Assembly: GCA_964550795.1 (NCBI GenBank)
Contig: CAZKBH010000018.1
Coordinates: 19,446 to 83,445, forward strand
Length of the DNA: 64,000 nt
Direction of reading: 5' to 3'
Source of the DNA: M3007 sp964550795
GTDB lineage: Bacteria > Bacteroidota > Bacteroidia > Chitinophagales > Saprospiraceae
The translations under genes were made by a program, and so were the position numbers. A model generated the notes under the pieces. That model was not told where the DNA came from. It saw nothing but the letters and a program-made list of their open reading frames with translations, and searched no databases. Below, in pieces: positions 52,960 through 60,672 of this stretch (position 1 is its first letter; the number at the start of each line of letters is the position of its first letter).

Positions 52960-54156
52960 ATGACACCCACCACCCACCTATCCGCCCTGCTTTTAAGCGT
53001 ATTTACCTTACTATCGGTTACGCGATGCAGCACCCAATCCGCGCCGAGCATCCAGGGTAAAATCCAGTTATCGGAAGGCTGGAAACCCATGGTGTACCTA
53101 ATTCAGCCGCGCAATTTGGCAGAAATAGCCTCCAATTTCAGTGGCATAGTGATGGACTCTGCGCGCATTGCCGAAGATGGTAGGTTCGCTTTCCCAAAAG
53201 TTGGGTTGAACAGCGAGTCCATGCCTTTTCAGCTTTGTGTTCAAAAAGTAGGCAATAGATTTCCAAATCAACTGCTGGACGAGATTCCCCTGGCTGCCAA
53301 TTACATGCCGGTGGTTTTAACTCCCAATACATCCCTGCACATCACGGCTGAGGCCCATCTATTCCAGGCGACTTTTAAACTCCAAAACCCTTCGGCAGAA
53401 AACACGACGCTCATGGAATTACGCGATATCCGGCACAATGCCTGGCGAGCGGAACAGTTTTGGCTGGAAACACAAAACCACACAGACGAATCCCTGCTCC
53501 TGGAGCACGAGGCCGCTTTGCTCCGATTCCAGCAACCACTGATGGCCTTTGCCGATTCGACTGCGTATTTTTGGCCTGCACTGGTGGCTGCGCGATGGGT
53601 CAGCCCCACGAACGACTACGAACGGGTGCCTGAATTTTTATTCCATTTATGTGAAAAATGGCGCGGAAAAACGGCCGAAACGGCCTGGTCTGACCAAGTT
53701 TGCCAGTCCGGCAACCGGGAAAAACTGCCCCAGCTCATTGGGGATAAAATCCCCGATTACCTCCTGCCCATGGCGGCGGGCGATTCAATTCAGCTATACA
53801 ACTTGCTGGGCAAACAACTCACGATCCTGGATATTTGGGCATCCTGGTGCGCACCCTGCCGGAAAGAAAACCGAGAAGTATTGGTGCCCCTCTGGGAGCG
53901 GCACAAAGATCAAGGGCTACAAATTTTGGGCTATTCCATTGACAGTAGTCCGGCGGCTTGGAAAGCGGCCATCTCAAAAGACGGAGCCGCCTGGCCACAT
54001 GCCTCCCACCTGAATGGCGATGCTTCGCCTTTTCTGGAGACGCTGCGGATCACAACCATTCCGGCCAATTTTATACTCGATGCAAGGGGCAAGGTGATTG
54101 CCAAAAACCTCCACGGAGCTGCATTGGAGGCCTTTTTGGAAGCATATTTTGAGTGA
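52960..54156 (+). CDS. TlpA-like thiol-disulfide oxidoreductase lipoprotein
   Basis: A 398-residue exported protein. The N-terminal hydrophobic segment ends in a lipobox-like VTRC (Cys23 or so). Residues 25-250 form an all-beta/helical domain of the DUF4369-type found before thioredoxin folds in Bacteroidota. The C-terminal 140 residues are a thioredoxin fold with redox site WCAPC (in LDIWASWCAPCRKENREVLVP) and cis-proline TIPANFILD. It should reduce or oxidise disulfides in the periplasm. It follows the sulfur genes on the same strand but has its own upstream region. Confidence 0.87.
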   Translation: MTPTTHLSALLLSVFTLLSVTRCSTQSAPSIQGKIQLSEGWKPMVYLIQPRNLAEIASNFSGIVMDSARIAEDGRFAFPKVGLNSESMPFQLCVQKVGNRFPNQLLDEIPLAANYMPVVLTPNTSLHITAEAHLFQATFKLQNPSAENTTLMELRDIRHNAWRAEQFWLETQNHTDESLLLEHEAALLRFQQPLMAFADSTAYFWPALVAARWVSPTNDYERVPEFLFHLCEKWRGKTAETAWSDQVCQSGNREKLPQLIGDKIPDYLLPMAAGDSIQLYNLLGKQLTILDIWASWCAPCRKENREVLVPLWERHKDQGLQILGYSIDSSPAAWKAAISKDGAAWPHASHLNGDASPFLETLRITTIPANFILDARGKVIAKNLHGAALEAFLEAYFE

Positions 54157-54246
54157 TGAATGCTGTGAGCGCATGTTGGGGATTTAGGCTTTGGGCTGTA
54201 TTTATTTGCACACGTTCGCCTCAAACCTAAATCCCCAACAATGATT

Positions 54247-55860
54247 TTACTCCTCGACCACCGTTTTCACCGTTGCCCGTTCTGTTTCCGTTTCCAGGGT
54301 CACGAGGTAGAAATTTCCAGCTTTTATATTGCTCAATTTCCGAGTGACGATGTTCTCGCCGGGGAACAAACCTTTTAGCGCTTCTCGTTCCAGGATTTTG
54401 CCGTTTGCATCCGCGATGCTCAACCAAACGTTTGTGACTTTTGGGAGCTGGAATTTAACGCCAAATACACCATTGTTTGGGTTAGGAAATACCTGCATGT
54501 GCAAGGTTCCGACGCTTTGGGTATTCAGCTCGTGGGTGGCCGAGGCCCCGCTTTTTGTCACAAAAACCTTATAGATTTGGCTGCTGGCAATACTTTCGGT
54601 GCCCGTATTGATCCAGAACACATTGGGCGCCGAGCTGGCAATGCCGCCGTAGATATAACCCACCAGCGTCTTATCAGCGGGGAGTTCATCCAGTTTGATT
54701 ACCTCGTTGGCGTAGGCTGGAAGGGATTCCAGGGGAATAAATTCAGCACTTGCGCCCAATAAATCGGGCATTTCTACGGGCAATTTATACTCTGCCATAA
54801 CCCCGTTGGCGTTGCGGGTCACCCGGGCAATGGTTTTGACAAAGGGTACATTATTGTCCTGTACCAACACACCAAGGCTATCGTAAAACTGCGCAATCCC
54901 GCCAAAAAAGACGGTGTGCATCTCGTTGGTATTGGCTGAATAAAGCGGCAAAAATGGGCAGTGGTAATGGTTGTAATGTTGGGAAAACGCATTGTTTACA
55001 GCATATCCATTGCTGTCAATATTCACACAATTGAGGTAGGGCAAATCAACCGTTTTTTGGAAAACACCCGAAAAGGCAGTGGCGCCCTCTTGCCCGTTCG
55101 GCATAATTTGCGGCACAACATTGTAATCCCTTCGGTGTAGCTGATCTGTGTCTGTAAAAGATGGTAAGTGATTCACCATCAGTGTATTGCCGTCGTCGTT
55201 GAGCTTGAATTTTCGGATTTGGTCGGTATATTGCTGTATAAATCCAGGGCCATGGGTTGGGCCCATTGGATTGTAGCGACCTTCAAATTTTTGTCCGCCC
55301 ACCAAATAATAGGTGTCGTAAATTTTGGACAAATGCCCGCCTGTAACCTCAAACTGAGCGTCTGTAATTTGTCGAAAATACCCCGCAAAGGCAGTTCCAT
55401 TTACAATCGCCGCAATTACAGCGGGCACCTCTACGGCAGTCAAATTTTTATAGGTAATGTGGTCTCCCGCCGTATTGCTATAGCCATACCCTCCAGTGAT
55501 GTATAAAAAATCGCCCGTTTGAATGAACTGCATATTGGTGGAACTCAACTGCTCCTGCATGCCCACTGGCAGAGAAGCCAAAGAAGCCGACCATTTTTGT
55601 TGCGTATTTGGGTCAATCACGATAAGTTGATTGTTATGCCCAGCTACGTCAAAAGAAGCAAAAGGTTGTCGGCGGTGAAGTCCATCCAGTCGCCCACCAA
55701 TAATCAACCATTTTCCATCGTGCTGACCAAATGCATAGGACTGTAATCCGCCTACATTGGGAATGGTCAAGGGTTCGATTTGGATACTAAAAGGACTGGA
55801 TTGGGCGTGCAGTTGCAGGGCAAAACCCGCGAGGAGTATTACCAGAGAAAGTGATTTCAT
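54247..55860 (-). CDS. Secreted kelch-like repeat protein with T9SS sorting domain
   Basis: A 537-residue secreted protein. It has a signal peptide (MKSLSLVILLAGFALQLHAQ), then beta-propeller-like repeats with W/Y-GG motifs (FGQHDGKWLIIGGRLDGLHRR, YITGGYGYSN, YYLVGGQKFEG, VFFGGIAQFYDSLG, YIYGGIASSAPN). The C-terminal type A sorting domain is MQVFPNPNNGVFGVKFQLP and following, to TERATVKTVVEE. It is predicted to be exported by the T9SS. The function of the propeller is unknown. It converges with the TlpA-like gene. Confidence 0.85.
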   Translation of the reverse strand: MKSLSLVILLAGFALQLHAQSSPFSIQIEPLTIPNVGGLQSYAFGQHDGKWLIIGGRLDGLHRRQPFASFDVAGHNNQLIVIDPNTQQKWSASLASLPVGMQEQLSSTNMQFIQTGDFLYITGGYGYSNTAGDHITYKNLTAVEVPAVIAAIVNGTAFAGYFRQITDAQFEVTGGHLSKIYDTYYLVGGQKFEGRYNPMGPTHGPGFIQQYTDQIRKFKLNDDGNTLMVNHLPSFTDTDQLHRRDYNVVPQIMPNGQEGATAFSGVFQKTVDLPYLNCVNIDSNGYAVNNAFSQHYNHYHCPFLPLYSANTNEMHTVFFGGIAQFYDSLGVLVQDNNVPFVKTIARVTRNANGVMAEYKLPVEMPDLLGASAEFIPLESLPAYANEVIKLDELPADKTLVGYIYGGIASSAPNVFWINTGTESIASSQIYKVFVTKSGASATHELNTQSVGTLHMQVFPNPNNGVFGVKFQLPKVTNVWLSIADANGKILEREALKGLFPGENIVTRKLSNIKAGNFYLVTLETETERATVKTVVEE

Positions 55861-55883
55861 GATTGAAATTTATTGAATGTATT

Positions 55884-56177
55884 TTATTGAATCAAAATGC
55901 AATACGCATCTTTTTGAGCGGTCAACATGTGCATGACATCCGGTGGAATATCAACGTATTCCAAAGCCTTAAGTGGGTGCTCCACCCCATCGCCCAATTG
56001 TTGATACAGCACTTCTCCTTCCAGGACCAAAAGCATGGCGGGCACCGAGCTTTTGTGTTCTTTCATGGCCTCACCCTGGGGCAGCCGAATGGCAGTTAAA
56101 CGGCCATTGTGGGCCTTAAATAGCGGGCGAAAAACGGGGCCAGTCTGTTCCGATGCAAGCAATTCTGATAGTTTCAT
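55884..56177 (-). CDS. Small cupin-domain protein
   Basis: A 97-residue single-domain cupin (RLPQGEAMKEHKSSVPAMLLVLEGEVLYQQLGDGVEHPLKALEYVDIPPDVMHMLTAQKDAYCILIQ). The usual metal ligands are partly replaced: motif 1 has E and H in EAMKEHKSS, and motif 2 has H in DVMHML. It could bind metal or a small molecule. It lies downstream of dps on the same strand, 95 bp away, separated by a large hairpin. Confidence 0.8.
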   Translation of the reverse strand: MKLSELLASEQTGPVFRPLFKAHNGRLTAIRLPQGEAMKEHKSSVPAMLLVLEGEVLYQQLGDGVEHPLKALEYVDIPPDVMHMLTAQKDAYCILIQ

Positions 56178-56198
56178 AGTTGTTTATTTTTGGCTTGT

Positions 56199-56265
56199 GT
56201 TCCGCAACGGCTGGAATTCACCGGGTGACTCGAAGTCACCCGGTGAATTCCAGCCGTTGCGGAAC
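56199..56265. repeat. Perfect 32-bp palindromic hairpin between dps and cupin genes
   Basis: Arms 56199-56230 and 56234-56265 are exact complements around the loop CGA. The outer part, GTTCCGCAACGG, resembles the GGAAC/GTTCC cores of the palindromes at 35126-35194. It lies 7 bp after the dps stop, so it may terminate dps or protect its 3' end. There is no U tract. Confidence 0.9.
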
Positions 56266-56272
56266 ATGAGCC

Positions 56273-56752
56273 TTATTTTTTATCCAAAAACGCAGAATAC
56301 ATCCACACTTGTTTTTCCTGTGCGCGGATGTAATCGCTCATCAGGGCATTCGTGCCTTCGTCGCCGGCATCTGAAGACAGCGACAATAAATCGCGTTGCA
56401 GAGAAATGATGGTTTTGAAGGACTGCAAAATATCGCCCACGGCTTTTGTACCGTCCGAGACTTCGGTACTTTCTTTAATTTTCGAAGTCGTTTTGTAATC
56501 GGAATAGCGATGGGTAGGGGTGTGCCCAAGCGTCAGGATGCGCTCTGCCACTTCATCAATCTTGAGCAATAAGTCGTTGTATAATTCCTCAAATTTGAGG
56601 TGAAGCTCAAAGAATTTCTCCCCCTTGATGTTCCAGTGATAGCCGCGGACATTTTGGTAAAAAATGGCATAATTGGCCAGCAATTCATCCAGGGTGCTGG
56701 CTAATTTTTTGGATTTTTTGAGGTCCAGGCCGATGGCGTTCAGATTTTTCAT
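56273..56752 (-). CDS. dps: Dps family DNA-binding ferritin-like protein
   Basis: A 159-residue four-helix protein that stores iron and protects DNA under oxidative stress. The inter-subunit ferroxidase ligands appear in the conserved block NVRGYHWNIKGEKFFELHLKFEELYNDLLLKIDEVAERI, with the usual H, D/E, E and H/W positions. The start MKNLNAIGLDLKKSKKLASTLDELLANYAIFYQN is typical of Bacteroidota Dps. It shares a Crp-like palindrome with the divergent porin gene. Its own box, TACCTTTG on the minus strand (56780-56787), is 30.5 bp from the palindrome centre. Confidence 0.93.
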   Translation of the reverse strand: MKNLNAIGLDLKKSKKLASTLDELLANYAIFYQNVRGYHWNIKGEKFFELHLKFEELYNDLLLKIDEVAERILTLGHTPTHRYSDYKTTSKIKESTEVSDGTKAVGDILQSFKTIISLQRDLLSLSSDAGDEGTNALMSDYIRAQEKQVWMYSAFLDKK

Positions 56753-56810
56753 GTCAAATTTTTTTAAGAAGTTCGCTCACAAAGGTACAGCTAATGCTCG
56801 TCAAAGCGCG

Positions 56811-56824
56811 GTGACATAAGTCAC
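56811..56824. promoter_or_regulatory. Crp-like palindrome GTGACATAAGTCAC shared by dps and porin promoters
   Basis: A GTGA-N6-TCAC palindrome centred at 56817.5. Leftward, TACCTTTG (minus strand, 56780-56787) begins 30.5 bp away; rightward, CACCTTTG (56848-56855) begins 30.5 bp away. One symmetric site can therefore activate both divergent promoters with the same geometry. Confidence 0.8.
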
Positions 56825-56887
56825 GCGTGATCCTTTTCTCATCACCCCACCTTTGTGGCAGTGTTTGATGAAACAACTGCACGCTCT

Positions 56888-58318
56888 ATGAAACGAATTC
56901 ATTTGCTCTTGGTTGCCGTATTACAAGCAACCTTGCTTTTTGGGCAAGAACCCCAAACCGAAGTACCCCACCCCGATACCACGCATGGCCCTGTGACAGA
57001 AACCCCAAAGCGGCATGCCCAAAACCTGCTCGAGGCTTTTGAACATGGGCATTTTCACGGTCATTTCCGCACCTTTTTTATGGCCACCGATAATGCGCGT
57101 GAATTGTCAGACTATTACGCCCTGGCGGCAGGGGGCGGCATGCATTTTAGCACGGCTCCCTGGCACGGGTTTAGTTTTGGACTTGGCGGACTTTTCAATT
57201 ACAACCTGGCCTCCTCTGACCTCGGGGCCAGGGACTCAATCACCGGCGCGTTCAATCGGTATGAAATTGGGCTTTTTGACGTAGAAGACCCTAACAACCG
57301 ATCTGATCTCGACCGAATTGAGGAACTATGGCTGCGATATCAGTGGAAAAAATCGCACGTTACCGTGGGGCAACAATCGCTGCAAACCCCCTTTATCCAT
57401 TATCAGGACGGACGAATGCGCCCCACTGCCGAAGCCGGCGTTTGGGCAGAAGTGAACGAGCTAAAAAACACCAAAATAGAGGGCGGCTGGCTCTGGAAAA
57501 TCTCCCCGCGTAGTACGGTAGGTTGGTACGGAGTGGGGGAGTCTATCGGGCTTTATCCCAGGGGACTGAATCCGGACGGCAGCGGAAGTGGTTATTCAGA
57601 AAACCTTGAAAGTGCGGGCATTGCTTTGCTCGGAATAACGCAAAATCTGGGCAAACGCACCAAAATTCAGGTTTGGAACTACTACATTGAAAACATTTTC
57701 AACACCTCTTTTGTGCAAGCCGATTATACCTATCCCCTTAAAAATGGGCATAAACTCTTATCGGGCCTACAATTTACACATCAGGAGGCCCTCGCGCATG
57801 GCGGCAATGAGGATGCCTCCAAAACCTACTTCATGGAAGGTGGTCAATCGAATGCCATCAGTGCCCAGTTTGGTTGGCAGCATGGTGGTTGGCAAGCGCT
57901 GGCAGCGTACACCCATATTACCGCCGACGGACGTTTTTTGTCTCCCCGTGAATGGGGTCGTGAGCCGTTTTACACCTTTATGCCCCGCGAACGGGTGGAG
58001 GGCAGTGGCAATTCACATTCCGCCACCGCACGGGTAATTTGGCAAAACCCGAACAAAAAACTGCGCATTGAAGCGGCTTATGGGCATTTTTATCTGCCCG
58101 ATGTAAAGAATACTGCGCTGAATAAGTATGCTTTCCCCTCCTTTTATCAATACAATTTTGATGTGCGCTATAGTTTTGGAGGCATGTTTGAGGGACTTCG
58201 GGCGCAGTTTTTATACGTCTGGAAAGGCCGTTTAGGCGAAGTTTATGGCAATGAAAAGTTTGTTATCAATAAGGTGGACATGTCTTTATTTAATGTTGTG
58301 TTGAATTATACGTATTGA
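56888..58318 (+). CDS. OprD-like outer-membrane porin
   Basis: A 476-residue outer-membrane beta-barrel protein. It has a signal peptide (MKRIHLLLVAVLQATLLFGQ), then a histidine-rich stretch (HPDTTHGP, EHGHFHGHFRTFFMATDN), then alternating beta strands of a 16-18-strand barrel, ending in the aromatic FNVVLNYTY (final tyrosine). GHFRTFFMATDNARELSDYYALAAGGG and VTVGQQSLQTPFIHYQDGRM are OprD-type blocks. The substrate is unknown. ATG 56888 is chosen for the signal peptide. It is transcribed divergently from dps under a shared Crp-like palindrome and precedes a DUF2490 gene. Confidence 0.82.
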   Translation: MKRIHLLLVAVLQATLLFGQEPQTEVPHPDTTHGPVTETPKRHAQNLLEAFEHGHFHGHFRTFFMATDNARELSDYYALAAGGGMHFSTAPWHGFSFGLGGLFNYNLASSDLGARDSITGAFNRYEIGLFDVEDPNNRSDLDRIEELWLRYQWKKSHVTVGQQSLQTPFIHYQDGRMRPTAEAGVWAEVNELKNTKIEGGWLWKISPRSTVGWYGVGESIGLYPRGLNPDGSGSGYSENLESAGIALLGITQNLGKRTKIQVWNYYIENIFNTSFVQADYTYPLKNGHKLLSGLQFTHQEALAHGGNEDASKTYFMEGGQSNAISAQFGWQHGGWQALAAYTHITADGRFLSPREWGREPFYTFMPRERVEGSGNSHSATARVIWQNPNKKLRIEAAYGHFYLPDVKNTALNKYAFPSFYQYNFDVRYSFGGMFEGLRAQFLYVWKGRLGEVYGNEKFVINKVDMSLFNVVLNYTY

Positions 58319-58353
58319 GTACGGCTTGTTTGCACTTTTAAATTATAGGCTAT

Positions 58354-59067
58354 TTGCTTTTAAAATCATTTCGACATCGGTGTTTAATTGGTGCAATCTT
58401 GCTGCTGAGCCAGCTTGCACAGGCGCAGCGTACAACCCTGCCACAGTCCCTTTATTGGACACGCCTTTATTTACGTCGAGTGATCCACCCGCATTGGGAA
58501 TTGCATTGGGAAGCGGACAACCGACGTTTTTTTGAGCCAAGAGGCAAACAACATCAATTCATTTCCCACTTGCATCTACACCGGACTTTTGCAGCAAAAT
58601 GGGAGGCTTGGGCGGGGCTTTCTTATTCGGCAGTTTCGACACAGGATCCCAACTTGGCTCCCGCGCCAGTGGTCCAAGAGCTGCGCTTTTGGCAGGCAAT
58701 ATCCTGGCAATCCTCCAATAAAAGATTGACATTCAATCACCGGCTTCGTTGGGAAGAGCGGTTTTTTGGTTTATTTGACCACAGGCCGGAGCGATTTGCT
58801 TTTCGCGTACGATATGCTTTAAACCTTCAATATCCACTCAGCCGCCATTTGATTTTAAAGGCTGGAGACGAGGTAATGGTACAGTGGGGTGGGGGAAACC
58901 GACAGGCTTTTGACCAAAATCGTTTGTGGTCTGGATTTGAATGGCCCTATGCGCAACGGCGTGGGAGTGTTGAGTTGCTGTATTACTGGATGTGGCAGCA
59001 AAATGCGGGGGGAGATGTTTTTTTTGACAGAGATGTTTTGAGGTTGACGGTGGTGCAGCGAATATAG
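58354..59067 (+). CDS. DUF2490 family outer-membrane-like protein
   Basis: A 237-residue exported beta-rich protein with a TTG start at 58354 and a signal peptide (IGAILLLSQLAQAQ). The body has the DUF2490 pattern: YWTRLYLRRVIHPHWELHWEADNRRF, a central LTFNHRLRWEERFFG, FRVRYALNLQYPL and an end in a beta strand (VLRLTVVQRI). Members are predicted outer-membrane barrels of unknown function. It begins 36 bp after the porin stop and is probably in the same transcript, so under the same Crp-like site. Confidence 0.78.
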   Translation: MLLKSFRHRCLIGAILLLSQLAQAQRTTLPQSLYWTRLYLRRVIHPHWELHWEADNRRFFEPRGKQHQFISHLHLHRTFAAKWEAWAGLSYSAVSTQDPNLAPAPVVQELRFWQAISWQSSNKRLTFNHRLRWEERFFGLFDHRPERFAFRVRYALNLQYPLSRHLILKAGDEVMVQWGGGNRQAFDQNRLWSGFEWPYAQRRGSVELLYYWMWQQNAGGDVFFDRDVLRLTVVQRI

Positions 59068-59089
59068 AGTGGGAGGTGGGCAAACGCAT

Positions 59090-59123
59090 AAAAAAAAGGG
59101 TTACAAACTTTCGTTCATAACCC
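59090..59123 (-). terminator. Intrinsic terminator of the tRNA transcript
   Basis: On the minus strand an 11-bp stem (59098-59108 with 59113-59123, two G-U pairs) closes a GAAA tetraloop. It is followed by eight Us (59090-59097). It is 14 bp beyond the 3' end of tRNA-Pro. Confidence 0.88.
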
Positions 59124-59136
59124 CTTGACAATCAAG

Positions 59137-59210
59137 TCGGGATGACAGGATTCGAACCTGCGACCACACGCCCCCCAGGCGTGTACTCTACCGGGCTGAG
59201 CTACATCCCG
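59137..59210 (-). tRNA. tRNA-Pro(GGG)
   Basis: A 74-nt cloverleaf: acceptor CGGGATG/CATCCCG with discriminator A, D-arm AGCTCAGCCCGGTAGAGT, anticodon loop CTGGGGG with anticodon GGG on stem CACGC/GCGTG, and T-arm GGTTCGAATCC. CCA is not encoded. It is downstream of tRNA-Val on the same strand. Confidence 0.96.
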
Positions 59211-59224
59211 TTTACCCGCCATAG

Positions 59225-59311
59225 CACGAAGTGCGAAGGCGGGTTTTTCATCTCTCACCCAAACACGAAGTGCGAAGGCGGGTTTTTCATCTCACCAAAA
59301 GCACGAAGTGC
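59225..59311. repeat. Short tandem repeat between the two tRNA genes
   Basis: Units starting CACGAAGTGCGAAGGCGGG and then TTTTTCATCTC occur at 59225, 59264 and, cut short, 59302 (period 38-39). The GCGAAGGCGGG core is shared with repeats at 59211-59735 and with the one at 5758. Confidence 0.8.
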
Positions 59312-59332
59312 TGTGGCAATTTTCAAATACTG

Positions 59333-59406
59333 TCGGACCAACGGGATTCGAACCTGTGACCTCCACGATGTCAACGTGGCGCTCTAACCAACTGAGCTAT
59401 GGACCG
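59333..59406 (-). tRNA. tRNA-Val(GAC)
   Basis: A 74-nt cloverleaf. The anticodon loop TTGACAT reads GAC on stem CCACG/CGTGG, the D-arm is AGCTCAGTTGGTTAGAG, and the T-arm contains GGTTCGAATCC. The acceptor stem CGGTCCA/TGGTCCG has a U-U mismatch at the fourth pair. CCA is not encoded. It is probably co-transcribed with tRNA-Pro. Confidence 0.93.
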
Positions 59407-59407
59407 C

Positions 59408-59735
59408 GTGGCTGCCGAAGCCTTGGCGTAGGCGGGTTTTTCATTTTCAACCAACCTTCAGCGAAGGCGGGTCCTTTATTTCCCCAAGACAATCCGCCTT
59501 CGCTAAAGCTATGGCGGATAAACAGGGCCGCAAAGGTAATCTCCTCCCCCGCACAAAACCAAGTGACGCCGAAAAATTCCCAAACGCGCATGTTTTGGAA
59601 AAACAAAAGCCGTTTTGCTACCTTTGGCGGTTCTCAAAAACAACAAATTTTCAAAATATTTCTTCCTCACCCGCCGTAGCCTTTTTACCTGCTGTAGTCT
59701 TGACGAAGGCCGGGGCGAAGGCGGGTCTTTCAATT
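59408..59735. repeat. Cluster of CCGCC / GCGAAGGCGGG inverted-repeat units
   Basis: Between tRNA-Val and the CHAT gene, several related units occur: GCCTTGGCGTAGGCGGG (about 59420), CAGCGAAGGCGGG (59459), an inverted copy CCGCCTTCGCTAAAGC (59500) and a final one from 59668 ending in GGCGAAGGCGGG. This 337-bp stretch has no other gene that I can support. Confidence 0.65.
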
Positions 59736-59742
59736 TTACCCA

Positions 59743-60606
59743 ATGGATATGAAAGCACAAATCCAGGAACTCATCTCGCTCGGCAAAACCGAAGAAGCCC
59801 TCGAACTGCTGGGGCAACTCACCACCGATGCAGTCTTGTTGCAGTCGCGCTACAACGGTGCGAAAAGACAGTACAGCATGGGCTTGATTGATTTCAGCGA
59901 GTGGTCGCGGACGCAGGCGCAGATTAATTATGCGGCGCTGGAGATGATGAATTCGGCGAAGGGAACTGGGGGGAAGCAACCGACTCAAAGTCTTCCGACT
60001 CCTTCGCCAGGGCCACCCGAACTACTCAAGATCCTAATGCTTACGGCAAATCCAGCTGGTACGACTAAATTGAACTTGGATAAAGAGTACGCGCGCATTT
60101 CAGAGAAATTACAGAATGAGGGGAATAAATTTAATTTGACCGTACGCAAAGCGGTAAACAGAACAGAGTTCAAGGAATTCACAGAGAATATCCAGCCAAT
60201 GATTCTCCACTTTTCAGGTCACGGCGAACAAGGCGGTAAAATGGGCGGCATTCTGGTGCAAAATGAAGATAAAAACGACTACGAAATCGTATCGCCAGAA
60301 AAACTGGAAGGCCTGTTTGAATATTTCAATGGAGAATTTACAATGCAGGCAGTGGTGCTTAATTCTTGCTTTTCAAAAGAGCAAGCGGAAGCAATTGCAA
60401 AGCATGTACCCTATGTTGTCGGCACTACAGATGCAGTCATTGACGAACACGCCATTTCATTTAGTACTGGTTTCTATTTTAAACTGGTGCATTCAGGGCC
60501 AAATTTTGAACAAGCATTCAAGTCTGGTAGAATGGAGGCCGTCATGGCCGGTGCCAATAGAGCGGACTTTATTTTATTCAAAGATAGCCAGCTCTTAAAT
60601 ATATAA
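59743..60606 (+). CDS. EAD11-like adaptor fused to a CHAT (caspase-like) protease
   Basis: A 287-residue protein with two parts. Residues 1-72 (IQELISLGKTEEALELLGQL, LLQSRYNGAKRQYSMGLIDF, EWSRTQAQINYAALEMM) match the pattern I know for effector-associated domain EAD11, a small helical adaptor of bacterial conflict systems. A proline/serine linker follows (75-92). Residues 95-285 are a compact CHAT protease with His160 in HFSGHGEQGG and Cys209 in VVLNSCFSKEQA, and the KILMLTANPAG start common in such effectors. It starts at ATG 59743 near tRNA genes and is followed 66 bp later by an alpha/beta hydrolase. Binding partners and cleavage targets are unknown. Confidence 0.82.
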   Translation: MDMKAQIQELISLGKTEEALELLGQLTTDAVLLQSRYNGAKRQYSMGLIDFSEWSRTQAQINYAALEMMNSAKGTGGKQPTQSLPTPSPGPPELLKILMLTANPAGTTKLNLDKEYARISEKLQNEGNKFNLTVRKAVNRTEFKEFTENIQPMILHFSGHGEQGGKMGGILVQNEDKNDYEIVSPEKLEGLFEYFNGEFTMQAVVLNSCFSKEQAEAIAKHVPYVVGTTDAVIDEHAISFSTGFYFKLVHSGPNFEQAFKSGRMEAVMAGANRADFILFKDSQLLNI

Positions 60607-60672
60607 TCAAGTCGTTTCTGGCTACCTTAACAACCATAGCATAACTCATTCTTTTACAATAGACCTACCACT

